Made by a program: the position numbers and the translations under genes
NCBI RefSeq assembly: GCF_004522235.1
Contig: NZ_SDLT01000032.1
Coordinates: 54,913 to 118,912 of the forward strand
Length of the DNA stretch: 64,000 bases
Direction of reading: 5' to 3'
From: Amycolatopsis nivea
GTDB taxonomy: Bacteria; Actinomycetota; Actinomycetes; Mycobacteriales; Pseudonocardiaceae
Shown: piece after piece, positions 23,384-31,088 of the stretch
Numbering within the stretch: the stretch's first letter is position 1
Layout: every line of letters starts with the position of its first letter
The notes under the pieces: generated by a model
The model's input: only the letters and a program-made list of their open reading frames with translations
Databases searched by the model: none
Told to the model about the DNA's origin: nothing

Positions 23384-24631
23384 ATGGCAACCGCAGGCGA
23401 ACCGACGCCGCGTCCGTGGACCGCGCGCGTCCGGGCTGCTCTCGACGCGCTGGAACACCTCGTCGGCGGGATCGGCACCTCGGTGCTGGCGCTGTTGGTG
23501 CTGCTCGGCGTGGCCGTGGTCGCGGTGCTGAGCCTCGTGGGCGTTGGTCTGCTGCTGGCCCGGCCGATGCTGCGCGTCGTGCACGCGGTCGCCGACCGGG
23601 AACGGATCCGGCTCACCGCGATGAAACCGGACGTCATCAGCCCCGGCCAGGGCCCCGAACGGCTCGGTGCGGCGCTGCGCGAGCGGACGGTGCAACGCGA
23701 ACTGCTGTGGGTCGCGATCCACGGTGCGGCGGGCTTTCTGCTCGGCTTCATCGCGCTGACGATCGTGCTCAACACCGCGCGCGACGGGCTTTTCCCGCTC
23801 TACTGGTACCTGCTCCCGCCGGACGAGGCGACGGCGTCACTCGGCTGGCCGGTGCACAGCCTGGCGGAAGCGCTCCCGGTGTCCCTGCTCGGCGTCGCGT
23901 GGGCGTTCCTCTCGGTCGCGCTGCTGCCCGCGATGGCTCGGCTGCAGGCGTTGCCCGGCCGACGCCTGCTGCCCGCGGGCTCGGACGCTGACGTCACGCT
24001 CCGGATCGCCCACCTCACCGCCACCCGCGCCGCCGCACTCGACGCGCATTCCGCCGAACTGCGCCGCATCGAGCGCGCGCTGCACGACGGCACGCAAAAC
24101 CGCCTGGTCGCGGTCAATGTCCTGGTCGGCGCGGCCCGCCGGGCAGCCGCCCGAGGTTCGGCCGACGTCGACGAAATCCTTGGCCGCGCGCAGGACGCCA
24201 CCGAGACCGCGCTCGCCGAACTGCGCGCGGTGGTGCGCAGTATCCTGCCGCCCGTGCTGGCCGACCGAAGCCTCGCCGACGCGTTGACCGCGCTCGCCGC
24301 GGGCTGTCCAGTGCCGTGCACCATCGACGCCGACCTGCCTGGGCGGTATGCCGTTTCGGTGGAGGCGTCGGTGTATTTCGTGGTTGCTGAGGCGCTTACG
24401 AACGTCGCGAAGCACAGCGGTGCCAGCCGTGTTGAGGTGGTCTTGCGGCGAGAGGATGACGTGCTGCACCTGCGCATCACCGACGATGGCCGTGGTGGTG
24501 CGGCGGAGTCCGGTGGTTCGGGGCTTGGTGGGATGCGTCGTCGGATTGAGGCGCTTGATGGAACTTTTGCGCTGGCGAGTCCCGCTGGCGGACCGACGAC
24601 TGTGGTGGTGAGTTTGCCATGCGGATTGTGA
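23384..24631 (+). CDS. sensor histidine kinase (DesK type) of a rearranged two-component locus
   Basis: 415 residues. Two N-terminal helices (about 30-60), a further pair around 105-130 and 165-185, then the HisKA_3 segment ELRRIERALHDGTQNRLVAVNVLVGAA with His234, and a C-terminal ATPase domain: N box VAEALTNVAKHSG, G1 TDDGRGG, G2 GGSGLGGMRRR. ATG 23384 follows GGGAGG. The last 13 bases overlap the start of a truncated copy of its own ATPase domain. The 3' part of the gene (from about 24340) is the source of the two 239-base duplications that follow. Confidence 0.9.
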   Translation: MATAGEPTPRPWTARVRAALDALEHLVGGIGTSVLALLVLLGVAVVAVLSLVGVGLLLARPMLRVVHAVADRERIRLTAMKPDVISPGQGPERLGAALRERTVQRELLWVAIHGAAGFLLGFIALTIVLNTARDGLFPLYWYLLPPDEATASLGWPVHSLAEALPVSLLGVAWAFLSVALLPAMARLQALPGRRLLPAGSDADVTLRIAHLTATRAAALDAHSAELRRIERALHDGTQNRLVAVNVLVGAARRAAARGSADVDEILGRAQDATETALAELRAVVRSILPPVLADRSLADALTALAAGCPVPCTIDADLPGRYAVSVEASVYFVVAEALTNVAKHSGASRVEVVLRREDDVLHLRITDDGRGGAAESGGSGLGGMRRRIEALDGTFALASPAGGPTTVVVSLPCGL

Positions 24632-24870
24632 TCGTCGAGGCGCTTACGAACGTTGCCAAACACAGCGGTGCGGAGGTGGTTTTGCGCCGGGAGGACGATG
24701 TGCTCCACCTGCGTATCACCGACGACGGCCGTGGTGGTGCGGCGGAGTCCGGTGGTTCGGGGCTTGGTGGGATGCGACGTCGGATTGAGGCGCTGGATGG
24801 AACGTTTGCGCTGGCGAGTCCCGCTGGCGGACCGACGACTGTGACGGTGAGTTTGCCATGCGGATTGTGA
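24619..24870 (+). CDS. isolated histidine-kinase ATPase domain, duplicate 1
   Basis: 83 residues: the first five codons of the response regulator (MRIVI) joined to the ATPase domain of the upstream kinase (EALTNVAKHSG, LRITDDGRGG, SGLGGMRRRIEAL, to VSLPCGL). No dimerisation/histidine domain. The frame overlaps the kinase stop by 13 bases, exactly as the response regulator would have done. It lacks the SRV triplet present in the kinase copy (GASRVEVV becomes GAEVV). Whether it is translated is unknown, but the frame is intact and the ATP-binding boxes are kept. See the next copy, 239 bases later. Confidence 0.8.
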   Translation: MRIVIVEALTNVAKHSGAEVVLRREDDVLHLRITDDGRGGAAESGGSGLGGMRRRIEALDGTFALASPAGGPTTVTVSLPCGL

Positions 24871-25109
24871 TCGCCGAGGCGCTTACGAACATTGCCAAAC
24901 ACAGCGGTGCGGAGGTGGTTTTGCGCCGGGAGGACGATGTGCTCCACCTGCGTATCACCGACGACGGCCGTGGTGGTGCGGCGGAGTCCGGTGGTTCGGG
25001 GCTTGGTGGGATGCGTCGTCGGGTCGAGGCGCTGGATGGAACGTTTGCGCTGGCGAGTCCCGTCGGCGGACCGACGACTGTGACGGTGAGTTTGCCATGC
25101 GGATTGTGA
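24858..25109 (+). CDS. isolated histidine-kinase ATPase domain, duplicate 2
   Basis: 83 residues, about 97% identical in DNA to duplicate 1 (about seven base differences over 239). It begins MRIVIAEALTNIAKHSG and ends VSLPCGL, with N, G1 and G2 boxes intact. The differences are mostly conservative codon changes (Val/Ala, Val/Ile, Ile/Val), so the copy is old enough to have drifted but still open. The stop overlaps the ATG of the true response regulator by 13 bases. Confidence 0.8.
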   Translation: MRIVIAEALTNIAKHSGAEVVLRREDDVLHLRITDDGRGGAAESGGSGLGGMRRRVEALDGTFALASPVGGPTTVTVSLPCGL

Positions 25110-25750
25110 TCGCCGAGGACGACCCGTTGCTGCGCGAAGGGCTCGCGCTGCTGCTGCGGGCCGAGGGCCTCGACGTCGTCGCGACCACCGACAACCCGAC
25201 CGATTTCCTTGCTGCCGTGGACAAACACGAGCCGGACACCGCGGTCGTGGATGTGCGGATGCCGCCGACGCACACCGACGAGGGGATCGTCGCGGCGGTC
25301 GAGGCTCGGCGGCGGCGGCCGGGGCTGGCGGTGCTGGTGCTGTCGGCGTATGTCGAGCAGGCCTTCGCGACCGACCTGCTCGGCAGCGGCAGCGCGCGGC
25401 TCGGGTATCTGCTCAAGGAACGCGTCGGGCGGGTCACCGAGTTCATGGAAGCGCTGAACCGGGTGGCCGACGGCGGGACGGCGATCGATCCGGAAGTGGT
25501 CGCGCAATTGCTGACCCGGACGCGTGCGGATTCCGGGCTGGAACGGCTCAGCCCGCGTGAACGAGATGTGCTGGCACTGATGGCCGAGGGATTAGGGAAT
25601 GGTGCCATCGCCGAACGGCTCGTGGTGACGGACGGCGCGGTCCACAAACATATTCGCAGCATTTTCGCGAAACTGGATTTGGCACCGGACGATAGCGCGG
25701 ATCGGCGGGTTACTGCGGTCCTGCGTTATTTGGAAGAAGCGCGCCGTTGA
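25097..25750 (+). CDS. NarL/LuxR-family response regulator
   Basis: 217 residues. Receiver domain with EDD at 7-9, phospho-acceptor Asp52 in AVVDVRMPP, and the Lys of YLLKERVG; the C-terminal helix-turn-helix is LSPRERDVLALMAEGLGNGAIAERLVVTDGAVHKHIRSIFAKLDL. It is the cognate partner of the kinase at 23384, from which it is now separated by the two ATPase-domain duplicates. The start ATG lies inside the end of duplicate 2, so translation is probably coupled. Confidence 0.9.
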   Translation: MRIVIAEDDPLLREGLALLLRAEGLDVVATTDNPTDFLAAVDKHEPDTAVVDVRMPPTHTDEGIVAAVEARRRRPGLAVLVLSAYVEQAFATDLLGSGSARLGYLLKERVGRVTEFMEALNRVADGGTAIDPEVVAQLLTRTRADSGLERLSPRERDVLALMAEGLGNGAIAERLVVTDGAVHKHIRSIFAKLDLAPDDSADRRVTAVLRYLEEARR

Positions 25751-25938
25751 TCTTTCGCGTGCTTCTGAGTGAAGCGGTGAAGGCTTGACGGCATGCGGCC
25801 CGGGAGGGGCTGACGGGCGTCCGGCGAGGGCGAAATGGGCAGCGTTCACCGGCATTCGGCCGCGCGCAGTTCACCCGGACGAGTGCAGTATCGGACGCGC
25901 CCCGAACGGGCCTAAGCCCACCCGGGCGCGTGAAGACC

Positions 25939-25958
25939 GCACCGGAGCTGTCCGGTGC
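25939..25958 (-). terminator. hairpin downstream of the small coupled gene pair
   Basis: GCACCGGA-GCTG-TCCGGTGC, a perfect 8-base stem 30 bases after the stop of the 41-residue gene on the minus strand. No U-tract follows. Confidence 0.4.
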
Positions 25959-25988
25959 GATCTCCGGCTGGGACGAGCCCGCCGATGT

Positions 25989-26114
25989 CTATTTGCCCGA
26001 GCCGGGCTTCTCGTCCGCCGCGCCCTGGGCAACGTCCTCTTCGGACCAGTCGAGCCCGGCCTCGGCGACCACGCCGTCGAAGATCGGGGTGGCCACGGCC
26101 TGTTCCGCGCTCAC
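25989..26114 (-). CDS. 41-residue acidic protein, translationally coupled
   Basis: Open frame from GTG 26114 to TAG 25989: MSAEQAVATPIFDGVVAEAG then LDWSEEDVAQGAADEKPGSGK. Acidic and soluble, no membrane segment. Its GTG overlaps the stop of the upstream 78-residue gene (GTGA), which strongly supports both as a translated pair. I recognise no family. Confidence 0.5.
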   Translation of the reverse strand: MSAEQAVATPIFDGVVAEAGLDWSEEDVAQGAADEKPGSGK

Positions 26115-26347
26115 GACGCGCTCACCACGTCGATGATCGCGTCGGCCGCGATCCACTGCGGATCCGCGTCTCTTGCCTGGCCGTCGACCTGGACCGGGAC
26201 CCAGGTGACCGCGGTCGCGTCGTCGGTGACCGGGGCTCCGGTGACCACCCCGCGCCGGCACAGCTGGCGCCTGCCGGTGCGCTGGCCGACCAGGTAGGTG
26301 ACCCGGTGGCCGGTGGACAGTTCGGACCGGTGCTGTTCGCCGTCCAT
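26111..26347 (-). CDS. 78-residue protein of unknown function
   Basis: From ATG 26347, preceded by GGGAGGA six bases upstream, which fixes this start over an in-frame ATG at 26392. The protein reads MDGEQHRSELSTGHRVTYLV, then GQRTGRRQLCRRGVVTGAPVT and ends PQWIAADAIIDVVSAS. The central part looks like a small all-beta (SH3-like) domain: alternating V/T strands with GxxxxR turns. Coupled to a 41-residue acidic protein by GTGA overlap. Function unknown. Confidence 0.6.
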   Translation of the reverse strand: MDGEQHRSELSTGHRVTYLVGQRTGRRQLCRRGVVTGAPVTDDATAVTWVPVQVDGQARDADPQWIAADAIIDVVSAS

Positions 26348-26582
26348 GTGTTCCTCCCTGCACGCCACCCTTGTGGGCGACGCTCGCTTCATCGACGCGA
26401 CTCGCTCCCCTCGTGTCGATGACGCACTCCCGGTCCGTGATCTGGGCCACAGCGACGCAACGGCCGCGGTGAACGCGACACCTACATCGAGGCAACCCGA
26501 CCACAGACAGTCATCCCTCTATACCCAAAGTAACAGGTACAGTGGCGTATCCGGTATGTGACCCGGCGATACACTCGCGCGG

Positions 26583-27266
26583 ATGACGTCCTCAGGTACT
26601 CCGCCCGACGGGCGGGCCACCCGGTGGGCAGGGCAGCGCGAACGCCGGCGCCGGGAGTTCGTGGAAGCCGGTATGCGCGCGATCGCCCGGTTCGGGCCGG
26701 AGGTGTCCACCGAGCAGATCGCCGACGAGGCCGGCGTCGCTCGCACGCGCATTTACAAGCATTTCGCCGACACCGCGGACCTGCAGCGCGCTATCGCGTT
26801 GCGCGCGGCGGAAATGATCGGCGCGCAATTCTCTCCGTTGTGGGGAGTTTCCGGCACTCCGCGCGAAATGGTGCACGCGACGATCGGCGCGCATATCGAA
26901 TGGCTTTCCGAACACCGCGCGCTGTATCAATATCTGATGCGGCAGTCGGTGACCGGGCCGCGCGACGTCGTGGCGGACGTGAAAACCGCGATCGCCCGGC
27001 AGCTGACTGTGTTGTTCGAGTACTACCTCGGCCTGTTCGGCGCGGACCAGCGAGTCGGCGAAACCATTGCGTACGGGCTGGTCGGGCTCGTCGAGTCCAG
27101 CACCGCGCACTGGCTCGACGCCCCGCGCGGCATCGACCGCGAGGATCTGCGCCAGCTGCTCGCCCGCTGGGTCTGGTCGATCCTCGACGACACCTTGCGC
27201 ACGGTCGGCGTCGCGCTCAACCCGGACTCGCCGCTGTCCGATCTGGACTACCGCATCCTCGACTGA
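26583..27266 (+). CDS. TetR-family transcriptional regulator
   Basis: 227 residues. HTH: RREFVEAGMRAIARFGPEVSTEQIADEAGVARTRIYKHFADTADLQRAIALRA. The C-terminal domain (WLSEHRALYQYLMRQSV, IAYGLVGLVESSTAHWLD) resembles the TetR_C-type dimerisation domain of actinobacterial lipid-related regulators, but the ligand is not evident. Start ATG 26583. Upstream, between it and the divergent 78-residue gene, the sequence is more AT-rich (CTATACCCAAAGTAACAGGTACAG) and has GTATCCGG ... CCGGCGATAC, a plausible but imperfect operator. Followed directly by a terminator. Confidence 0.87.
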   Translation: MTSSGTPPDGRATRWAGQRERRRREFVEAGMRAIARFGPEVSTEQIADEAGVARTRIYKHFADTADLQRAIALRAAEMIGAQFSPLWGVSGTPREMVHATIGAHIEWLSEHRALYQYLMRQSVTGPRDVVADVKTAIARQLTVLFEYYLGLFGADQRVGETIAYGLVGLVESSTAHWLDAPRGIDREDLRQLLARWVWSILDDTLRTVGVALNPDSPLSDLDYRILD

Positions 27267-27274
27267 CCGCGCGA

Positions 27275-27310
27275 AAGGGCCCCTCGCGGGAATCCCCGCA
27301 AGGGGCCCTT
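27275..27310. terminator. bidirectional hairpin between TetR and methyltransferase genes
   Basis: AAGGGCCCCTCGCGGG-AAT-CCCCGCAAGGGGCCCTT, a near-perfect stem of about 16 bases, ending in TTCTC. It lies between two convergent genes (stops at 27266 and 27325) and can serve both. Confidence 0.8.
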
Positions 27311-27324
27311 CTCGGACCAGCGCG

Positions 27325-28155
27325 TCAGGCCTTCCGGCCGACCCCGCCCGCGATGCACTCCTGGACCTGGTTCAGCGGCTGGTACCGCGGGCCGTCCGGC
27401 CACCAGTCCTCGCACAGCACGAGGCCCGGGTCGACCAGTTCGGTGCCGCCGAACATCCGGCCGATCTCGTCCCAGGTGCGGAAAAGGCCGCTGCCCATCG
27501 GGCTGTGCGTGAACTTGTCCTCCATCCGCCGGGCGATCTCGCTGTGCTCGGGCGTCTGCGGGTCGAGGAAGTGCGCGACCACCACGAACGACCCGGACGG
27601 CAGCGCGTCGACGTAGGTCCGCATCATCTCCTCGTAGTCGTCGCCGAGGTAGTGGTGCAGGGTTCCGTTGTGCAGCAACGCGATCGGCTTCGTCCAGTCG
27701 AGGAACTCGCGCGCGGTCTCGTTCTGCAGGATCTGGTCGGGCTTGAAGATGTCCGCTTCGATGAACCGGGTGTTCTCGTTCTCCTCCAGCAGCGCGCGCC
27801 CGTGCGCGAGGACCACCGGGTCGTTGTCCACGTACAGCACGCGGGCTTCGGGGATGATCCGCTGCACGACCTGGTGCGTGTTCTCCGCCGTGGGCAGGCC
27901 GGAACCGCAGTCGAGGTACTGGGTGACCCTGCCCTGGGTGGCGAGGAAGCGGCAGGCGCGGATGAGGAAGTTGCGGTTGGCCCAGGCGAGGTCGTTGACC
28001 TCCGGGGCCACGGTCCGCACCTGGTCGAGCACCCTGCGGTCGATCTCGTAGTTGTTCGTGCCGTTCAGCGCGGCGTCGTACACCCGGGCAATGCTCGCTC
28101 GCGTGATATCGACCCCGACCGGGTGCGAACTGGGCGATTCGACGGCCTCGGTCAT
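27325..28155 (-). CDS. SAM-dependent methyltransferase, DUF574 (Methyltransf_19) family
   Basis: 276 residues from ATG 28155. The pattern PVGVDITRASIARVYDAALNGTNNYEIDR at the N-terminus, RFLATQGRVTQYLDCGSGLPTAENTHQVVQ (the SAM-binding loop) and VLYVDNDPVVLAHGRALL are diagnostic of DUF574 proteins, which are numerous in Streptomyces and Amycolatopsis. Their substrate is unknown; a role in secondary metabolism or development is assumed by family. The ATG is preferred over GTG 28167 because GAGGTG lies nine bases before it. Convergent to the TetR gene. Confidence 0.9.
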   Translation of the reverse strand: MTEAVESPSSHPVGVDITRASIARVYDAALNGTNNYEIDRRVLDQVRTVAPEVNDLAWANRNFLIRACRFLATQGRVTQYLDCGSGLPTAENTHQVVQRIIPEARVLYVDNDPVVLAHGRALLEENENTRFIEADIFKPDQILQNETAREFLDWTKPIALLHNGTLHHYLGDDYEEMMRTYVDALPSGSFVVVAHFLDPQTPEHSEIARRMEDKFTHSPMGSGLFRTWDEIGRMFGGTELVDPGLVLCEDWWPDGPRYQPLNQVQECIAGGVGRKA

Positions 28156-28262
28156 TTCTGGCGTCACCTCGGATGTGTCGGACGTCTCTTTGGTCTACTC
28201 ACCGTAGACCTTCCGGGCTGTCAAGCGACCGCCAGGAGGAGGACAACCGGAGTGGGTGACAG

Positions 28263-28287
28263 ATTCTTGATTCATTCCAGAAAATCG
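28263..28287 (+). promoter_or_regulatory. FurA-type operator upstream of furA-katG
   Basis: AT-rich ATTCTTGATTCATTCCAGAA starting at 28263, ending about 16 bases before the furA start. It matches the furA promoter/operator I know from mycobacteria and Streptomyces (TCTTGACTCATTCCAGAAA), where FurA represses its own operon with katG. Recognition is from memory of that motif. Confidence 0.75.
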
Positions 28288-28302
28288 GGCAGACTCCGGG
28301 GC

Positions 28303-28731
28303 ATGCCGACGACCACGGACTTCGAGCAGCTGCTGCGCGGAGTGCAGTTGCGGATCACGCGCCCCCGGGTGGCCGTGCTCTCCGCCGTGCACGCCAACGC
28401 GCACGCGGACACCGAATCCGTCATCGGCATGGTGCGCGCGGATCTCGGCGAGGTGTCCCACCAGGCCGTTTACGACGTGCTGCGCGCTCTGACCGACGCA
28501 GGGCTGCTGCGGCGCATCCAGCCGCCCGGTTCGGTCGCGCGGTACGAGGCCCGGGTAGGGGACAACCACCACCACGTCGTGTGCCGCTCGTGCGGTGCCA
28601 TCGAGGACGTCGACTGCGCGGTCGGGGAAGCGCCTTGCCTCACCGCTTCCGACGCGCACGGTTACGTCATCGACGAGGCCGAGGTCGTCTACTGGGGCCG
28701 ATGCCCCGCCTGTTCGACGGCAGCAAACTGA
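28303..28731 (+). CDS. furA: FurA-type peroxide-sensing repressor
   Basis: 142 residues. LRGVQLRITRPRVAVLSAVHANAHADTESVIGMVRADLGEVSHQAVYDVLRALTDAGLLRRI is the Fur winged helix; HHHVVCRSCGAIEDVDC holds the regulatory HHH (89-91) and one zinc pair Cys94-Cys97, and CPAC (134-137) the second pair. FurA/FurS proteins sense H2O2 or iron status and repress katG. It is 23 bases upstream of katG on the same strand with a classic operator in front. Start ATG 28303. Confidence 0.92.
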   Translation: MPTTTDFEQLLRGVQLRITRPRVAVLSAVHANAHADTESVIGMVRADLGEVSHQAVYDVLRALTDAGLLRRIQPPGSVARYEARVGDNHHHVVCRSCGAIEDVDCAVGEAPCLTASDAHGYVIDEAEVVYWGRCPACSTAAN

Positions 28732-28754
28732 TTCTGATTTCCGGAAGGATTCCC

Positions 28755-30998
28755 GTGTCTGACACCCCGAACGCCGAAGTCGGCGAGATGAATGAGGAGA
28801 CCGCTGGCGGGTGCCCGGTCCACACGGGCCGCTTCGCGCACCCGACCGAGGGCGGCAGCAGCCGTGACTGGTGGCCGAACCAGCTCAACCTGAAGATCCT
28901 CCGGAAGCATCCCGCCGTGGCGGACCCGATGGACGACGGCTTCGACTACGCGAAGGAATTCCAGAGCCTCGACCTCGACGAGCTCGCCCGCGACGTCGAC
29001 GCGGTGCTCACCGACTCCCAGGAATGGTGGCCCGCCGACTTCGGCAACTACGGCCCGCTGTTCATCCGGATGGCCTGGCACAGCGCCGGCACCTACCGGA
29101 TCGACGACGGCCGCGGCGGAGCCGGCGCCGGGCAGCAGCGGTTCGCGCCGCTGAACAGCTGGCCGGACAACGGGAACCTCGACAAGGCGCGCCGCCTGCT
29201 GTGGCCGGTCAAGAAGAAGTACGGCAAGAAGATCTCGTGGGCCGACCTGATGATCTTCACCGGCAACCGCGCGCTCGAGACGATGGGCTTCAAGACCTTC
29301 GGCTTCGCCGGCGGCCGCGCCGACGTGTGGGAGCCGGACGAGGACGTGTACTGGGGCCCGGAGCGCACCTGGCTCGGCGACGAGCGGTACAAGGGCGACC
29401 GCGAGCTGGAGAACCCGCTGGCCGCGGTCCAGATGGGGCTCATCTACGTGAACCCGGAAGGCCCGAACGGCAACCCGGACCCGATCGCCGCGGCGCGCGA
29501 CATCCGCGAAACGTTCGGCCGGATGGCGATGAACGACGAGGAGACCGTCGCGCTGATCGCGGGCGGGCACACCTTCGGCAAGACGCACGGCGCGGCCGAC
29601 GCGGACGTGCACGTGGGCGCCGAGCCGGAAGGCGCCTCGATCGAGCAGATGGGCCTCGGCTGGAAGAACAGCTTCGGCAGCGGCAAGGGCCGGGACGCGA
29701 TCACGAGCGGGCTGGAGGTCACCTGGACCCCCACTCCGACGAAGTGGAGCAACTGGTTCTTCCACAACCTCTTCACTTACGAGTGGGAGCTGACCAAGAG
29801 CCCGGCGGGCGCGCACCAGTGGAAGCCGAAGAACAACGCCGCCGCGAACACCGTGCCGGACCCGGAGACCGGTGACCTCAACCGGGCGCCGAGCATGCTG
29901 ACCACCGACCTGGCGCTGCGCTTCGACCCGATCTACGAGCCGATCTCGCGCCGGTTCTACGAGAACCCGGACCAGTTCGCGGACGCCTTCGCCCGCGCCT
30001 GGTTCAAGCTCACCCACCGCGACATGGGCCCGGTCCAGCGCTACCTCGGCCCGCTGGTGCCGCAGGAAGAGCTGATCTGGCAGGACCCGGTCCCGGCCGT
30101 CGACCACGAGCTGGTCGACGACGCGGATGTCGCCGACCTCAAGGCGAAGGTCCTCGAGTCCGGCCTTTCGGTCGCGCAGCTGGTGTCCACCGCGTGGGCG
30201 TCGGCCTCGACCTACCGGCACAGCGACAAGCGCGGCGGCGCGAACGGCGCCCGCATCCGCCTCGAGCCGCAGCGCGGCTGGGAGGTCAACGAGCCGGACG
30301 AGCTGGCGCAGGTGCTGCGCACGCTCGAGGGCGTCCAGGAGGCGTTCAACAGCGCGCAGACCGGCGGCAAGAAGATCTCGCTCGCCGACCTGATCGTGCT
30401 GGCCGGCGCGGCGGGCGTGGAGAAGGCGGCGAAGGACGGCGGCGTCGAGCTCACCGTTCCGTTCACGCCGGGCCGCACCGACGCGACGCAGGAGCAGACC
30501 GACGCGGACTCGTTCGCGCCGCTCGAGCCGAAGGCCGACGGGTTCCGCAACTACCGCGGCAAGGCCAACGCGCTGCCGTCGGAGTACCTGCTGGTGGACA
30601 AGGCGAACCTGCTCAACCTGAGCGCGCCGGAGATGACCGTGCTGGTCGGCGGCCTGCGCGTGCTGGGCGCGAACTACCAGAACTCGGCGGCTGGCGTGCT
30701 GACCGACCGGCCGGGCACGCTGACGAACGACTTCTTCGTCAACCTGCTCGACATGGGCACCGAGTGGAAGCCCGCCGACGGCGAGGGCCCGAACGCGGAG
30801 TCCTTCGAGGGCCGCGATCTCGCCACCGGCGAGGTCAAGTGGACCGGCACCCGCAACGACCTGGTGTTCGGCTCGAACTCCGAACTGCGCGCCGTCGCCG
30901 AGGTCTACGGCAGCGACGACGCCAAGGAGAAGTTCGTCCGCGACTTCGTCGCCGCGTGGCACAAGGTCATGAACAACGACCGGTACGACCTGGTCTGA
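28755..30998 (+). CDS. katG: catalase-peroxidase
   Basis: 747 residues, usual length. Heme enzyme that removes H2O2 (catalase) and oxidises donors (peroxidase). Distal site Arg105-Trp108-His109 in RMAWHSAGTYR; the Met-Tyr-Trp adduct residues are Trp108, Tyr231 (GLIYVNPEGP) and Met257 (GRMAMND); proximal His272 in GGHTFGKTHG. The second, non-catalytic domain starts at about 440. The GTG at 28755 follows GGAAGGA. Regulated by FurA through the shared promoter at 28263. Ends just before a strong terminator. Nothing is unusual in it. Confidence 0.97.
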   Translation: MSDTPNAEVGEMNEETAGGCPVHTGRFAHPTEGGSSRDWWPNQLNLKILRKHPAVADPMDDGFDYAKEFQSLDLDELARDVDAVLTDSQEWWPADFGNYGPLFIRMAWHSAGTYRIDDGRGGAGAGQQRFAPLNSWPDNGNLDKARRLLWPVKKKYGKKISWADLMIFTGNRALETMGFKTFGFAGGRADVWEPDEDVYWGPERTWLGDERYKGDRELENPLAAVQMGLIYVNPEGPNGNPDPIAAARDIRETFGRMAMNDEETVALIAGGHTFGKTHGAADADVHVGAEPEGASIEQMGLGWKNSFGSGKGRDAITSGLEVTWTPTPTKWSNWFFHNLFTYEWELTKSPAGAHQWKPKNNAAANTVPDPETGDLNRAPSMLTTDLALRFDPIYEPISRRFYENPDQFADAFARAWFKLTHRDMGPVQRYLGPLVPQEELIWQDPVPAVDHELVDDADVADLKAKVLESGLSVAQLVSTAWASASTYRHSDKRGGANGARIRLEPQRGWEVNEPDELAQVLRTLEGVQEAFNSAQTGGKKISLADLIVLAGAAGVEKAAKDGGVELTVPFTPGRTDATQEQTDADSFAPLEPKADGFRNYRGKANALPSEYLLVDKANLLNLSAPEMTVLVGGLRVLGANYQNSAAGVLTDRPGTLTNDFFVNLLDMGTEWKPADGEGPNAESFEGRDLATGEVKWTGTRNDLVFGSNSELRAVAEVYGSDDAKEKFVRDFVAAWHKVMNNDRYDLV

Positions 30999-31020
30999 GT
31001 TTCCTGATCAGCTGATCGGA

Positions 31021-31061
31021 AAAGGGCTCCTTGCGGGAATTCCCGCAAGGAGCCCTTTTTT
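31021..31061 (+). terminator. intrinsic terminator of katG
   Basis: Perfect 38-base palindrome (19-base arms beginning AAAGGGCTCCTTGCGGGAA) followed at once by TTTT. It is 22 bases after the katG stop and also faces the convergent protease gene. Confidence 0.93.
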
Positions 31062-31088
31062 CGCATCACCCGGGTCGCGCGCGGCGGG

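Noticed and set aside
28689..30962. Open frame of 757 residues antisense to katG
   Set aside because: The katG product on the plus strand has every family motif; the antisense frame is an Arg/Val-rich shadow produced by high GC third positions.
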